A stretch of 64,000 nucleotides of DNA from Candidatus Melainabacteria bacterium (GTDB lineage Bacteria > Cyanobacteriota > Vampirovibrionia > Obscuribacterales > Obscuribacteraceae). This document shows positions 25,190 to 35,170 of this stretch, piece after piece. The stretch covers positions 432,562 to 496,561 of the forward strand of contig RXJR01000004.1 of NCBI GenBank assembly GCA_003963305.1, in the 5' to 3' direction. The notes below the pieces were generated by a model. The model did no database searches and was not told the DNA's origin. It worked only from the letters and a program-made list of their open reading frames with translations. How positions within the stretch are numbered: position 1 is the first letter of the stretch; each line of letters starts with the position of its first letter. Made by a program: the position numbers and the translations under genes.

Positions 25190-26878
25190 TCAGCCGGTGT
25201 AACGGATAAATTTTGCTTTGCCATCGTATCGGTCGTTATCTTTGTGGAACTGGTAAGTTGCGTCGTTGGTTTGGGTTATATTGTCTCCGTTCCTGGCTGT
25301 TATTACCGAAATGTCACCGTAAACGCTACTATCATTAGGATTTGCACTGGGTGGTCTGACGATTATGTCACCGGGTCTGGCGTCAGCATAAGAAATCTCC
25401 TTGAACTTTCCGCTATCCAGCAGTGGTTTATCCATTTCGCCACCATTGCCGGAACCAAGGAACTCAGGCAATCCACACTGACTGAGAGCTTGCTGTACCG
25501 CCTTTGCGCAGTATCCAGTTCCCGCCATGTTCGCATCTTGCTCCTTAATCGCCGCAACCAATCTCTGATTGAACTCAGTTGGAGCCGGTGCATTGCCAGA
25601 TGGTCCGCTGTTATCCGCAACCGCACCCTGACTGCCATTATTGCTTTCGTACTGAGCAAGAAACTGAGTAGCCGCCTCACTTCGGTTGTTTCTATTTTCT
25701 GGATTGTAGAGAGGTCGTTCAAACTTATCGTAGAAAATATTTGATGCTTCCGCCGCACTCATATTTGGATTCGCCTTAAAAGCATCCAGCGCTGCCGGTT
25801 CTGTAGTGTTCATTTCTTTCCACAGAAAATCAAGTTGCACTTTCATATCGGAAACCGGTTTGCCCTCGCTCTGAGCAAACTCATTTAAGGCGTCGCGTCG
25901 ACCAAAGCTCCATTGAGCCAGACCGTAACCGATACCATTTCCTGCTTCAGTTATGCCGGGATTCAGACCTGATTCATATTGAAGATTGCCGGTAATTCCA
26001 GCCGCCTGCTCTTTGGTTAATCCCTTTTCTACAAAGTAGTCCATGATCTGCATTGCCGCAGGAGAGTTGGCATTCAAATTGACGTTAGGACCAATGCCGT
26101 CACTACCGGCTCGAGAAACGCCTGAATCTCCGCCGTAACTGCGACCGCCGCCGCCACCGCCGCCGCCATCACCGCCATAACTGCCGCCACCACCGCCGCC
26201 ACCACCACCGCCCCCACCGGAGGAGCCGGAATCAGAGGGTTGTTGAACTGGTTGCGCAGGTTGAGGCTGATCCTGTGGTGCAGGTGGAGTAACGTCTGGT
26301 GCAGCAGGCTGATCGACAGCAAGCGGAACTGGTGCCGGCGGCAAGTCCGGTGCTTTTTGCAATTGATCCAGCCAATCTTGTGGAATCTTCGCTCCAGGAT
26401 TATTTTTGGCAAAATAGCTGATCAAGTCTTTAATAGCAGCCTTCTGCAACTGGTCAGCAAACTTTTTAGCATCAACATCAGACTTGTTTTTTGCTTGCAG
26501 CTCGATGTTGATGGACCCGTCTTTATTCGGGCTTTTCTTATCAGGATTAGCTCTGAGTTTGCCATCTGCTCCCAGGAAAAAATCGGGCTGCTGACCACTC
26601 TTCTGATTGTCCGCAGCGCTCGTAAAAGAAACGCTCGTAGCCTTATCAAAGATTGGTCTGAGCTGCTCCGGTGTAGCGGCAGGCAACGAATCAATTGCAT
26701 CCGCCGGGTAAATGTTTGGACTGAAATCAAGACTCTGAGGCAATTCCTGGGGTGCGCCGGCAGCTGTGAAATTGCGCGGCATGAGATCACCATATACATG
26801 ATTAGAAAGTGCGAGTGCCGGAATATCTAGCGGAGCAGCGTTGAGATTCTCCAATGCAGCAGCTGAAGGTCGAGACAT
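25190..26878 (-). CDS. Phage-tail-type lysozyme plus degenerate CHAP-like domain protein
   Basis: A 562-residue multidomain protein. Residues 1-200 are polar and unassigned. A Pro/Gln linker is followed by a poly-Gly/Ser stretch at about 225-260. Residues about 270-410 match the phage tail lysozyme family (EQAAGITGNLQYESGLNP with a likely catalytic Glu, GYGLAQWSFGRRDALNEF). The C-terminus resembles a CHAP/NlpC amidase: Cys457 in GYCAKAV and ARPGDIIV, but YGDISVI has Asp522 where the catalytic His is expected. It is probably peptidoglycan-directed. There is no signal peptide, so the export route is unclear. AGGTGA precedes the ATG. Confidence 0.88.
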   Translation of the reverse strand: MSRPSAAALENLNAAPLDIPALALSNHVYGDLMPRNFTAAGAPQELPQSLDFSPNIYPADAIDSLPAATPEQLRPIFDKATSVSFTSAADNQKSGQQPDFFLGADGKLRANPDKKSPNKDGSINIELQAKNKSDVDAKKFADQLQKAAIKDLISYFAKNNPGAKIPQDWLDQLQKAPDLPPAPVPLAVDQPAAPDVTPPAPQDQPQPAQPVQQPSDSGSSGGGGGGGGGGGGSYGGDGGGGGGGGRSYGGDSGVSRAGSDGIGPNVNLNANSPAAMQIMDYFVEKGLTKEQAAGITGNLQYESGLNPGITEAGNGIGYGLAQWSFGRRDALNEFAQSEGKPVSDMKVQLDFLWKEMNTTEPAALDAFKANPNMSAAEASNIFYDKFERPLYNPENRNNRSEAATQFLAQYESNNGSQGAVADNSGPSGNAPAPTEFNQRLVAAIKEQDANMAGTGYCAKAVQQALSQCGLPEFLGSGNGGEMDKPLLDSGKFKEISYADARPGDIIVRPPSANPNDSSVYGDISVITARNGDNITQTNDATYQFHKDNDRYDGKAKFIRYTG

Positions 26879-27066
26879 TCGTCGTCACCTGTGTTGGGGT
26901 CGCTACATTGAGGCGAGCTGCGAAAACAGCAAACCTGGCAGCAACCGGTTCTTAGTAAATATTCAGAGGGGCAAATGAAACTGTATCAAGGCACCGGGCA
27001 CTTGTCAACAACTTTTAATAATCAGAAGGCTCATGGCTAGCTGGTCTAAACCTTTCACCAGGCTTT

Positions 27067-27540
27067 CTACTCTTTTGAAATCAGAGCTACCGCCTCTGCA
27101 GCTACAGCTTCGCCACGTCCCAGGTAACCGAGTTTTTCTGTCGTCGTTGCTTTGACGCTGAGAGCGTCGACGTCCATATGCAGGCGCGATGCAAGCGACT
27201 CCCTGATGCGATTGAAATAAGGAGACATCTTGGGTGCCTGGCAAATGATAGTCGAATCGATGTTGACGATTTTGTAGCCACGTGCGACTAAGAGCTCATA
27301 AACGTGTTCGAGCAACACAAGACTGTCAGCGCCCTTGTACTGCGGGTCTCCGGGTGGAAAATGCAGCCCTATATCCCCGAGAGCAGCCGCGCCGAGCAAA
27401 GCATCGATGATCGCGTGAGTGAGTGGATCGCCGTCTGAATGTCCTTCCATCCCGAGCGGATAATCGATACGAATTCCGCCGATAACAAGCGGCCGCCCCT
27501 CCACAAATTTATGCACATCGTATCCGGTGCCGATTCTCAC
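27067..27540 (-). CDS. ispF: 2-C-methyl-D-erythritol 2,4-cyclodiphosphate synthase
   Basis: The 157-residue MEP-pathway enzyme that cyclises CDP-ME 2-phosphate, giving isoprenoid precursors. Metal ligands are in GTGYDVHKF (Asp8, His10) and GHSDGDPL. DIGLHFPPGDP and KATTTEKLGYLGRGE, which bind the nucleotide, are conserved. Length is normal for the family and the start is GTG. It lies 61 bp downstream of the carboxylase gene on the same strand and may be co-transcribed with it. Confidence 0.97.
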   Translation of the reverse strand: MRIGTGYDVHKFVEGRPLVIGGIRIDYPLGMEGHSDGDPLTHAIIDALLGAAALGDIGLHFPPGDPQYKGADSLVLLEHVYELLVARGYKIVNIDSTIICQAPKMSPYFNRIRESLASRLHMDVDALSVKATTTEKLGYLGRGEAVAAEAVALISKE

Positions 27541-27601
27541 TTAGACCTCTCCAGCCCCGGGTTCATGCTGATTCGCATCTCCCGGGCTCGTCCAGACCAA
27601 C

Positions 27602-29449
27602 TCAGTTTGGTGATATAACCATGAGCAAAGCTTGCGATTCAACGGTATCACCAGGCTTCACATCAATGCTGGAGACCTTACCGGCGGTGGCAGCGAGTAT
27701 CTCCTGTTCCATCTTCATTGCTTCGAAAAGAGCAATCTTCTGCCCCACCGAAACGGTATCGCCGACTTTGACAAACAGATCCTTAACAAGACCATTCATA
27801 GAAGTGCGCACTTCTCCCGAGCCTGACGATTGAGCAGATTTCCTGGACGCGCGTTCGGGCATCGGGCGAGCAGCTCGTGCTGGTACTGGTGCGGCCACCG
27901 CGGCCCTGCTGTTTCCTGCCGCCGCAACCGGAGCTGGCGAGGTATCAGTCACAGCCACCTTATATATCTTCTGATTTACTTCCACCTCAAAACTACGCGT
28001 GGTTTTTGACGATGAATCACTATTCAGAGAGGGCGAAGAGTCATTTGTTTTTTTTTCAGCTTGACCGGCGCTACTGGCAGTGGCGGCGAGCGCCTGATGC
28101 CTGGCGATAAAATCTTTGATCAACTCGGCCTCGACATATTTCGTGGTCATCTCACCGGCGCGAAATTTTGAATCATCAAGAATTGCCAACTGAAACGGAA
28201 TCGTTGTTGCTACTCCCTTGATGTCGTAGCTGTTCAGAGCGAGCTTGCCTCGAACAATCGCTTCTTCTCTGTCTCGGCCCCAGACGATCAACTTAGCCAG
28301 CAGTGAATCGTAGAAAGGCAATATCTGATAGCCCTGATAGCACGCGCTATCGATGCGAGTCCAGGGAAGTCGGGGCTCGGCATAAGTGTGTACAACGCCC
28401 GGGCTGGGCATGAAATTCTTCAATGCATCTTCAGCGTTGATTCGAAATTCAATCGCATGTCCACGAAACTCGACATCGTCTTGAGTAAGAGAAAGCTTGT
28501 TTCCATCGGCAACCAGAATCTGCTCTTTAACTATATCGACGCCTGTGACTAATTCCGTGATGGGATGCTCAACTTGAACGCGAGTGTTGACTTCCAGAAA
28601 ATAGAATTCGTCACCACTGACAAGAAACTCCAGCGTACCGGCAGAGCTATACTTCAGCGAGGCAGCACCTCTGACAGCCGCTTCCAGTAAGCGTTTACGC
28701 ACTTCAGCCCCCAGTTTGACAGCCGGGCTTTCTTCGAGCAGCTTCTGGTGGCGTCTCTGGCTCGAACAATCGCGCTCACCAAGATGGATGACGTTACCAT
28801 GCTCATCTCCAAGCACCTGCACTTCGATGTGACGCGAAGCATCCAGATACTTTTCGACATAAACCTCGTTGCTGCCAAAATAGCTCTGTCCTTCGCGCTG
28901 AGCTGAGGACAGTGCGTTCTCCACTTCCTGCTCGTTGCGAACGACTTTCAGACCTCTGCCACCACCACCGGCACTAGCCTTAATAGCGACAGGGTAACCA
29001 TATTTAGTGGCAAGCTCCTTCACAATCTTCGGATCTGTGACTGGATCGGTGGTACCCGGAACTACCGGCACTCCGGCTGCTTCCATGGCTCGACGGGCTT
29101 CCACTTTCGAGCCCATTGCTCTGATTACAGCAGGGGTCGGCCCGATAAACTTGATGCCCGCGTCCAGACAAGCCTGGGCAAACTCGGCATTTTCAGAGAG
29201 GAAGCCGTAACCTGGATGCACAGCATCGACTCCGGCTTTTCTGGCAATATCAAGAATCTGAGCATGATCAAGATATACGCGAGCCGGCTGACCTTCCAAC
29301 CGCCACTGCTCATCAGAAAGTTGCACGTGCCTCGACTCGCGGTCGGGTTCAGAAAAGATGGCGACAGTCTGTACGCCTAATTCTCGACAAGCCGCTATAA
29401 CGCGCACTGCAATCTCACCGCGGTTAGCAATTAATATTTTCTTGAACAT
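27602..29449 (-). CDS. accC: Biotin carboxylase fused to biotin carrier domain
   Basis: A 615-residue acyl-CoA carboxylase alpha subunit. The biotin carboxylase part (about 1-450) has the N-terminal IANRGEIAVRV, the ATP-grasp Gly-rich loop ASAGGGGRGLKVV, and NTRVQVEHPITE. An Ala/Ser/Pro linker precedes a C-terminal BCCP domain with the biotinylation motif EAMKMEQE (Lys579). This single-chain layout is typical of acetyl/propionyl-CoA carboxylase alpha subunits rather than separate AccC and AccB. No carboxyltransferase gene is in the window. Substrate is uncertain. Confidence 0.93.
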   Translation of the reverse strand: MFKKILIANRGEIAVRVIAACRELGVQTVAIFSEPDRESRHVQLSDEQWRLEGQPARVYLDHAQILDIARKAGVDAVHPGYGFLSENAEFAQACLDAGIKFIGPTPAVIRAMGSKVEARRAMEAAGVPVVPGTTDPVTDPKIVKELATKYGYPVAIKASAGGGGRGLKVVRNEQEVENALSSAQREGQSYFGSNEVYVEKYLDASRHIEVQVLGDEHGNVIHLGERDCSSQRRHQKLLEESPAVKLGAEVRKRLLEAAVRGAASLKYSSAGTLEFLVSGDEFYFLEVNTRVQVEHPITELVTGVDIVKEQILVADGNKLSLTQDDVEFRGHAIEFRINAEDALKNFMPSPGVVHTYAEPRLPWTRIDSACYQGYQILPFYDSLLAKLIVWGRDREEAIVRGKLALNSYDIKGVATTIPFQLAILDDSKFRAGEMTTKYVEAELIKDFIARHQALAATASSAGQAEKKTNDSSPSLNSDSSSKTTRSFEVEVNQKIYKVAVTDTSPAPVAAAGNSRAAVAAPVPARAARPMPERASRKSAQSSGSGEVRTSMNGLVKDLFVKVGDTVSVGQKIALFEAMKMEQEILAATAGKVSSIDVKPGDTVESQALLMVISPN

Positions 29450-29709
29450 GTCTGACTCTTGATTGTGAAAGTGTATGTCAACTATGGGCCTAAAAATGCA
29501 TCTGCAAAGCTACCAAATAATCGGCATAAAAAGGGAATTAGAAATCCTTATGAAACTCTTTCGGACCGCCTCATGGCAAGCGATATAGTCTGAACGTGCG
29601 ATTGGTAGACACTTCCACTACTGTTGCGTGGCCAGAAAAGCCAAAAACTGGGATGATAGGATGATTGCGTACAGATCGAGTGCATCCCACAAGTTGGCAA
29701 GAGAAAACC

Positions 29710-30582
29710 ATGTCACAGGCGTCTATCAACAATGTATTCATGGCAGGGAGCGGCTTTATGGGTTCAGCCATAGCCTATCTGATTGCCACCAAAACGAAAG
29801 CGACAGTAACTCTGTTCGATATCTCTCAGGAGTCACTGAAGCGCGCCGAAGCAGCCGTCGAGAAGTTCGGCAAAAGTTCGGTAGATAAGGGTTTTATTAC
29901 AGCCGAAGCTCTGGCTGAGTGTCGAGGTCGCATTAAAACAGCAACCAGTCATGAAGCAGCTGCTGAGGCAGACCTGGTAATCGAAGCAATTGCCGAAGAC
30001 TTACAAGCCAAAAGAGACTTATTCAGCAAGCTGGACGGCATCTGCAAAAAGGAAGCAATATTCGCCTCGAACACATCGTCTCTGCCGATTACGAGTCTGG
30101 CATCGGCAACCAAACGCTCCGATCGTTTCATAGGCATGCACTTCTTCTCGCCCGCTCACATCATGAAACTGCTTGAGCTGATTCCAGGCATCGACACGAG
30201 TGCAGCCACGTTAGAAAGCGCCAAAGCATTCGGAAACGAACTCGGTAAGACAATCATTACGGCAAAAGACATGCCGGGCTTCATCACGACGCGTCTGGGT
30301 CTTGTGCTCGTTAATGAAGCAGCTTTCGCGTTGATGGAAGGACTTTCAACGCCTCAAGAAATAGATACCGGCATGACACTCGGATACAACCATCCGATGG
30401 GGCCGCTGGCACTGGCTGATTTCATTGGGTTAGACATTTGTCTGCACATTATGGAAACCCTGCACGAGGGTTTCGGGGATCCAAAATACAGACCATGTCC
30501 TCTTTTGAGGCAGTTGGTCTCAGCCGGTCACTTGGGCCGCAAAACGGGTAAGGGGTTCTACGAATACGGTAACGCCGGATGA
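29710..30582 (+). CDS. 3-hydroxyacyl-CoA dehydrogenase (3-hydroxybutyryl-CoA type)
   Basis: A dehydrogenase of about 290 residues, the size of stand-alone Hbd/PaaH enzymes. The ATG at 29710 gives the NAD motif [10 protein letters not shown] near the N-terminus, with AAGAGA upstream. [24 protein letters not shown] (catalytic His) and [11 protein letters not shown] are family hallmarks. The C-terminal domain ends in [11 protein letters not shown]. It converts 3-hydroxyacyl-CoA and 3-ketoacyl-CoA in fatty-acid oxidation or butyrate metabolism. It is divergent from the carboxylase gene and overlaps the next gene by ATGA. Confidence 0.93.
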   Translation: MSQASINNVFMAGSGFMGSAIAYLIATKTKATVTLFDISQESLKRAEAAVEKFGKSSVDKGFITAEALAECRGRIKTATSHEAAAEADLVIEAIAEDLQAKRDLFSKLDGICKKEAIFASNTSSLPITSLASATKRSDRFIGMHFFSPAHIMKLLELIPGIDTSAATLESAKAFGNELGKTIITAKDMPGFITTRLGLVLVNEAAFALMEGLSTPQEIDTGMTLGYNHPMGPLALADFIGLDICLHIMETLHEGFGDPKYRPCPLLRQLVSAGHLGRKTGKGFYEYGNAG

Positions 30583-31826
30583 TTTTTTTCACTTTTGTTC
30601 TCGTCAATGCAGTCGTTATCCTCTTCATGTTTTCGCTTACCGTAGCGTTCTATACGTTTCTACGTAATGTCGAGCGATGCAAAATTGCCGACCAGAATTT
30701 GCCTTTTGTCAGCATACTTGTGCCTGCCAGAAACGAAGAAGCAAAAATCGAAAGATGTCTGGACTCATTACTCGCTCAGGATTATCCAAACTTTGAACTG
30801 ATCGTTATTGACGACAGATCAACAGACCGCACTGGTGAAATAATCGAAGCATATGCCAAACGCGACAGCCGCGTTAAGTATGTGCAAGGCAAAGACGCTC
30901 CCTCAGGTTGGATCGGTAAATGCAATGCGCTGGCGCACGCTGTCGGGTATGCGTCAGGCGATTGGTACATCTTCACCGATGCCGATACATGCCATGCAAA
31001 ATCTTCAATCAGAGATGCCGTGGCTTACTCGATAACGAACAAAACCGATCTGGTCTCGTTTGTGCCGATGCAGGAGCTAGGCAGTTTCTGGGAAAAGCTG
31101 GTCATGCCTACATTGCTCAGTTCGTTCGTACTGGGCGACCCATTTCACAGCGTCAATAATCCCAAAGCCAAACGGGCTTACGCCTACGGACAATACATCA
31201 TCTGCCGCCGTTCATCTTATGATGCACTGGGCGGTCATCAAAGCGTACGTGATGAAATTGTCGAAGACCATGCCATTGCCCGAGTGTTCAAAGAAAAGGG
31301 CTATAAAATTCTTGTGGCAGACGGCAAAACTTTGTACAGCGTGCGCATGTATACAGATCTCGAGAGCATGTGGCAGGGCTGGACCAAGAATCTGTATTCA
31401 TTGATTGATAGCCACGTAATCAATCTGCTCGCCATCATCGCGCTTTTGAATACGGTTCTGTTGACACCGTTTATTGAATTGGGCGTTGTAGCAAATATGT
31501 GGATGCAGGCAGATCCATCACCATTGCTTTTGCCTATCAGCCTGCTTGTCGGCTCGCAATTACTTATCCTCATGCTGTGGTTCAGATTGACAGCTGAACA
31601 CCGCGCCGGCACGACATGGTGGCACTTCTTCTGGCTGCCATTTGGCGCTTTGTCGGTGACGTGGTTACAAATACACGCAGCATACTTAGTTTTGAGCGGC
31701 AGCAAGGTCAACTGGAAAGGACGCCAATATACGGTTAATACGTCCAAGACAATTCAGCCAAACACACCCAAGAAGTTGGATGCAGCGCTTGACTCCGCGT
31801 CGCTTTCGACCGATGGACCGGATTAG
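30579..31826 (+). CDS. Membrane glycosyltransferase family 2
   Basis: A 415-residue inverting GT2 enzyme. A membrane anchor at residues 1-28 is followed by the catalytic domain: [14 protein letters not shown], the nucleotide-sugar motif IDDRSTDRT, the metal motif [18 protein letters not shown] for the catalytic acid, and QGWTKNLY in place of QxxRW. Three or four C-terminal TM helices follow. The layout resembles HpnB/CrtQ-type transferases acting on lipid or carotenoid acceptors; the acceptor is not shown. It is coupled to the dehydrogenase upstream by ATGA. Confidence 0.88.
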   Translation: MIFFTFVLVNAVVILFMFSLTVAFYTFLRNVERCKIADQNLPFVSILVPARNEEAKIERCLDSLLAQDYPNFELIVIDDRSTDRTGEIIEAYAKRDSRVKYVQGKDAPSGWIGKCNALAHAVGYASGDWYIFTDADTCHAKSSIRDAVAYSITNKTDLVSFVPMQELGSFWEKLVMPTLLSSFVLGDPFHSVNNPKAKRAYAYGQYIICRRSSYDALGGHQSVRDEIVEDHAIARVFKEKGYKILVADGKTLYSVRMYTDLESMWQGWTKNLYSLIDSHVINLLAIIALLNTVLLTPFIELGVVANMWMQADPSPLLLPISLLVGSQLLILMLWFRLTAEHRAGTTWWHFFWLPFGALSVTWLQIHAAYLVLSGSKVNWKGRQYTVNTSKTIQPNTPKKLDAALDSASLSTDGPD

Positions 31827-33060
31827 GTTACAGGCAGCGAGATTTCTTTTCGCGACGATAACCGTCTGCTCGTTAAACGACGGGCTGTTTACGGCAGCAC
31901 GGGGCAGCGACTCTTACACTGGTGATGATGGTACCGGCAGGACGAACACTGGCAGGTCCTATGAAGGTGATGCTGCGACCCGTTCACCTGTTTCAAGCGG
32001 ACTCAAGAAGCTCAAAGGAGCTGAATACCGAAGTGAGGCAGCGAGAACCAGCAAGAAAACTGGTTTCGATACGGAGGAGCCAGAACAAACACTCTGGTCA
32101 AAGTACAACGTAGCAGGCCGAAAAGCGATGGCAGACGCTGATTACAAGCGAGCGTCGATGCTCTTTCAATTAGCCTTGATTGAAGCTCAGAAGACGGGCA
32201 AAGATGACTTAAACCTTGCCGCCACGCTCAATAACATCGCCGAGCTGGAACGGCTGACTGGTAAATACTCAGATGCCGAAAAAGCCTACAAGAGATCGCT
32301 TTCAATCAAAGAAAAATTACTTGGATCCGACAACATAACCGTCTCCAAAACACTAGGGAATATGGCTGTCTTGTATGCACTACAAGCAAATTATCCTGAG
32401 GCTGAGAAGCTCTATAAAAAATCCATCGCCATCAAAGAAAAGCTTCTCGACAAAGACGATCCAAGCATTGCTTCCGGTTACAACAACTTAGCGGCCTTGT
32501 ATGACCGGGAGGGACGTTTTGCCGAAGCTGAGGCACTCTACTTTCGATGTTTGAAAGTGCGAGAGAAAGTTCTGGGAGAAAACAACGAAGATGTGGCTGT
32601 CACGCTGGGAAACCTTGGCAACTTATACTTCCACGAAAAACGCTATGAGGAAGCCGAAAAATACTTCAAAAAAGCGCTGGCAATCGATCAGAAAGTGTTG
32701 GGAAAAGACCATCCTACAACCGTAGGAATCTCAGCCAGTCTAGCCAAAATCAACATGGCTCGGGGTAATTTCGATCAAGTGGAAGCAGCTTTGAAAAAGG
32801 CATTGTCAGTGCACCAGTCGGTATTCGGATTCGAGCATCCGGCAGTCGCCGACGACCTTACAAGTCTCGGCAACTACTACGAACAGAAAAAGCAATTTCA
32901 GGAAGCGGAGCACTACTATAAGCGAGCGATGACCGTGCGAAAAACGACTCTGGGAGCAGAACATCCCGATACAATTGCAGCTGTCAGAGCCTACAACTCC
33001 ATTTTAAAATCGCTCGGAAGAACGAAGGAGACGGCGAACACAAACGGTGCCTCCCACTAA
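31780..33060 (+). CDS. Secreted TPR-repeat protein (kinesin-light-chain type)
   Basis: A 426-residue protein. An N-terminal Arg-rich region and hydrophobic stretch (FLFATITVCSL) look like a signal peptide. The ATG at 31813 (residue 12) would give a more ordinary signal and is an alternative start. Residues about 100-420 hold about seven 42-residue TPRs with the kinesin-light-chain pattern (YPEAEKLYKKSIAIKEKLL; NNLAALYDREGRFAEAE). It is probably a protein-protein scaffold in the periplasm. It overlaps the glycosyltransferase gene by 47 bp at its 5' end. Confidence 0.88.
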   Translation: MQRLTPRRFRPMDRIRLQAARFLFATITVCSLNDGLFTAARGSDSYTGDDGTGRTNTGRSYEGDAATRSPVSSGLKKLKGAEYRSEAARTSKKTGFDTEEPEQTLWSKYNVAGRKAMADADYKRASMLFQLALIEAQKTGKDDLNLAATLNNIAELERLTGKYSDAEKAYKRSLSIKEKLLGSDNITVSKTLGNMAVLYALQANYPEAEKLYKKSIAIKEKLLDKDDPSIASGYNNLAALYDREGRFAEAEALYFRCLKVREKVLGENNEDVAVTLGNLGNLYFHEKRYEEAEKYFKKALAIDQKVLGKDHPTTVGISASLAKINMARGNFDQVEAALKKALSVHQSVFGFEHPAVADDLTSLGNYYEQKKQFQEAEHYYKRAMTVRKTTLGAEHPDTIAAVRAYNSILKSLGRTKETANTNGASH

Positions 33061-33074
33061 GCGTTGACACGTAC

Positions 33075-33446
33075 TTAAAAATCAAGTCCAAATAATATCG
33101 GTATGGCGCTGGTTGCCAGATCTGGAGCCAGGAAGCTGAGAGCACCAAGCACAGACGCCTGAAGCACCTGCACATAGATATATGGTTCCTTCTTCTTGCA
33201 CTTCTTTATTGCGGCGCAGATGGTTGTGACACAGGCGAGAAGTCCCAACAGTTGCACTGATTTAGCTGTTGTTCGTAAGAGCGACGCGAGTTCGATGCTC
33301 CAGAGAGTGTGAACTACCGGCAGCCCGCTCGCCATGCGCACTCGAAAGAATAGATAAGACAGAAAACACAGCAGGCATAGCGCTCCTGTGACAACAACCT
33401 TTTGTCTCCAATCCAATTTTTGCATCACGTACTCCAGTAGAGCCAT
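33075..33446 (-). CDS. Small integral membrane protein, unknown
   Basis: A 123-residue protein with about three hydrophobic segments (near 18-36, 62-80 and 92-118) separated by short charged loops (FFRVRM, KKCKKKEP). No family recognised. It converges with the TPR gene with only a 14-bp gap. No clear ribosome site precedes the ATG. The protein-like hydrophobicity pattern supports it, but homology is lacking. Confidence 0.55.
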   Translation of the reverse strand: MALLEYVMQKLDWRQKVVVTGALCLLCFLSYLFFRVRMASGLPVVHTLWSIELASLLRTTAKSVQLLGLLACVTTICAAIKKCKKKEPYIYVQVLQASVLGALSFLAPDLATSAIPILFGLDF

Positions 33447-33688
33447 TTTGACTATCTGCGTTTATAAACAACACCAGGTTTTCCCCAGGTCGCAGGGAGG
33501 CTATTGACTGTTATTTTTTTGGAGACGCACCACATGCAATGGCAGCAAGAAGCGAGCACTGAAGCAGGCGGTGAACCTGAGCCGAACCATTGAATTGGCA
33601 GTTACCACTTCCCAAATCGAGGCCGGTTTGACATGCTTGACGGCTCTGAGTACCCTAATCAAATCCCGGCTATAAAGGCGAGCAATCT

Positions 33689-33907
33689 ATGACTCTCAGC
33701 GGACCAGAAAACAGAAGTCCGAGCGTAGCGGAATTGCAAAAATTTGTAAGAGACAAAGTCAAGTTGGAATTTCTTCTCAGCAACGGAGAAAAATTTGTCG
33801 GAACTCTGCGCTGGTTCGATGACAGCTGCTTTTCGCTTGTACAAGAGTATGAAGGACCTATCACTTTGCTACGAACATCCGTACTCGGATACAGGTCCCT
33901 ACAATAG
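33689..33907 (+). CDS. hfq: Hfq, cyanobacterial type
   Basis: A 72-residue Sm-fold protein. PSVAELQKFVRDKVKLEFLL then GTLRWFDDSCFSLVQE matches the cyanobacterial Hfq pattern (PSxxxIQ, RDK, GTIRWxDxxCxxL), which differs from E. coli Hfq and lacks the usual YKHA Sm2 motif. Cyanobacterial Hfq is known to be divergent at RNA-binding surfaces and, in Synechocystis, to act through the pilus ATPase PilB1. Whether this one binds RNA is open. It is one of the best clues to the host's phylum. It sits upstream of mreB. Confidence 0.85.
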   Translation: MTLSGPENRSPSVAELQKFVRDKVKLEFLLSNGEKFVGTLRWFDDSCFSLVQEYEGPITLLRTSVLGYRSLQ

Positions 33908-34050
33908 CCAAAATCCTCGCAATATCCCCGAAGATGCAAATAGCGTTAGCCCGGGGAGCCAAAATATTTCAAAGTCGCGGCGCGAATATATCGATAGTAG
34001 AACAAAAATGAAGCCTATCAGACTGTGATCCTTTACTTACCAAAGGCTCT

Positions 34051-34074
34051 CAAATGCCATCAGACGGGCATTTG
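34051..34074. promoter_or_regulatory. Hairpin between hfq and mreB
   Basis: CAAATGCC and GGCATTTG form an 8-bp stem about 60 bp before the mreB start. There is no T-run, so it may be an mRNA leader structure rather than a terminator. Confidence 0.35.
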
Positions 34075-34134
34075 TGTTAAACTTGGCGAGTATCAGCATC
34101 TGGTGCTGACGACTTCACGCGGGGCTTGGCAGTA

Positions 34135-35160
34135 TTGTTCAAAGGTTTTTTCCGACAAGAAATTGGCGTCGATCTCGGGACTGCAAACACGCTTATATAT
34201 CTGACCCAGAAAGGCGTCGTCTTGCGGGAGCCGTCTGTTGTCGCTGTTGATGATCAGACAAACACAGTTCTCGCTGTCGGCGAGGAAGCAAGGGCGATGA
34301 TCGGTCGCACGCCAGTCGGCGTCACGGCATGCCGCCCTCTGAAAGACGGCGTCATTGCCGATTTCAAATTCGCCGAAGTGATGCTCAAAAAGTTTATCGA
34401 ACGTGTGAGCGGTAATCGCGGCTTCATGAATCCATACATGGCGATTGCCGTGCCGTCCGGCGTCACCAGCGTAGAGAAACGAGCGATCAGAGATGCAGCC
34501 ATTACAGCTAAAGCTGGTCAGATTTATTTGCCTGAAGAACCGATGGCAGCGGCTATCGGTGCGGGCTTGCCAGTGGCCGAGCCGACCGGCTCGATGATTG
34601 TTGACATCGGCGGCGGTACGACTGAAGTTGCTGTTATCAGTCTTTCCGGCATCGTCGTCAATGAATCGATTCGCATTGCAGGCGACGAATTGAACGACGC
34701 TATCGTGCAATATCTGAAGAAAGTGCACAGCCTGGCTATCGGCGAACGCACCTCTGAAGACATCAAATTCCGTCTCGGCTCAGCCCGAAACTCAGTTGAA
34801 AACGACAGCTACGAAGTACGCGGATTGAACTTAATAAACGGCTTGCCCCGAACAGTTTCCATCAGTCGCGCAGAGGTGCGAGAAGCTCTTGGTGAGCCGC
34901 TCAACCAGATAGTCGAAGCAGTGCGACGAACACTGGAACGCACACCACCCGAGTTAGCGGCAGACATCTTCAACAGAGGCATAATGCTTACTGGCGGCGG
35001 TGCCTTATTGCAAGGATTGGACGAACTGATATCTGACGAAACTGAAGTGCCGGTTTTCATCGCAGACGACCCGCTTTCGTGCGTTGCTATCGGAACTGGC
35101 AGAATGCTGAGCGAACCAACATTCCGCCGCGTTCTCGAGCAGTGTATCTCGCAAAACTGA
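34135..35160 (+). CDS. mreB: Rod-shape actin homologue MreB
   Basis: An actin-fold ATPase of about 341 residues that positions cell-wall synthesis along the cylinder. IGVDLGTANTLIYL (phosphate 1), IVDIGGGTTEVAVISL (phosphate 2) and MLTGGGALLQGL (adenosine) are diagnostic. Two in-frame TTG codons are possible starts; the second, at 34135, is chosen because GGGG lies 10 bases upstream and the product begins MFKGFF as other MreB proteins do. It heads mreB-mreC-mreD-mrdA with short gaps or overlaps. Confidence 0.97.
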   Translation: MFKGFFRQEIGVDLGTANTLIYLTQKGVVLREPSVVAVDDQTNTVLAVGEEARAMIGRTPVGVTACRPLKDGVIADFKFAEVMLKKFIERVSGNRGFMNPYMAIAVPSGVTSVEKRAIRDAAITAKAGQIYLPEEPMAAAIGAGLPVAEPTGSMIVDIGGGTTEVAVISLSGIVVNESIRIAGDELNDAIVQYLKKVHSLAIGERTSEDIKFRLGSARNSVENDSYEVRGLNLINGLPRTVSISRAEVREALGEPLNQIVEAVRRTLERTPPELAADIFNRGIMLTGGGALLQGLDELISDETEVPVFIADDPLSCVAIGTGRMLSEPTFRRVLEQCISQN

Positions 35161-35170
35161 GGGCTCGCTC

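Noticed and set aside
27541-27601. Terminator between the carboxylase gene and ispF
   Set aside because: Only short imperfect stems (CCCGGG arms with a long loop) and no T-run; the two genes are probably co-transcribed.
34093-34728. Minus-strand frame opposite mreB
   Set aside because: MreB is unmistakable on the plus strand; the opposite frame is a codon-bias shadow.
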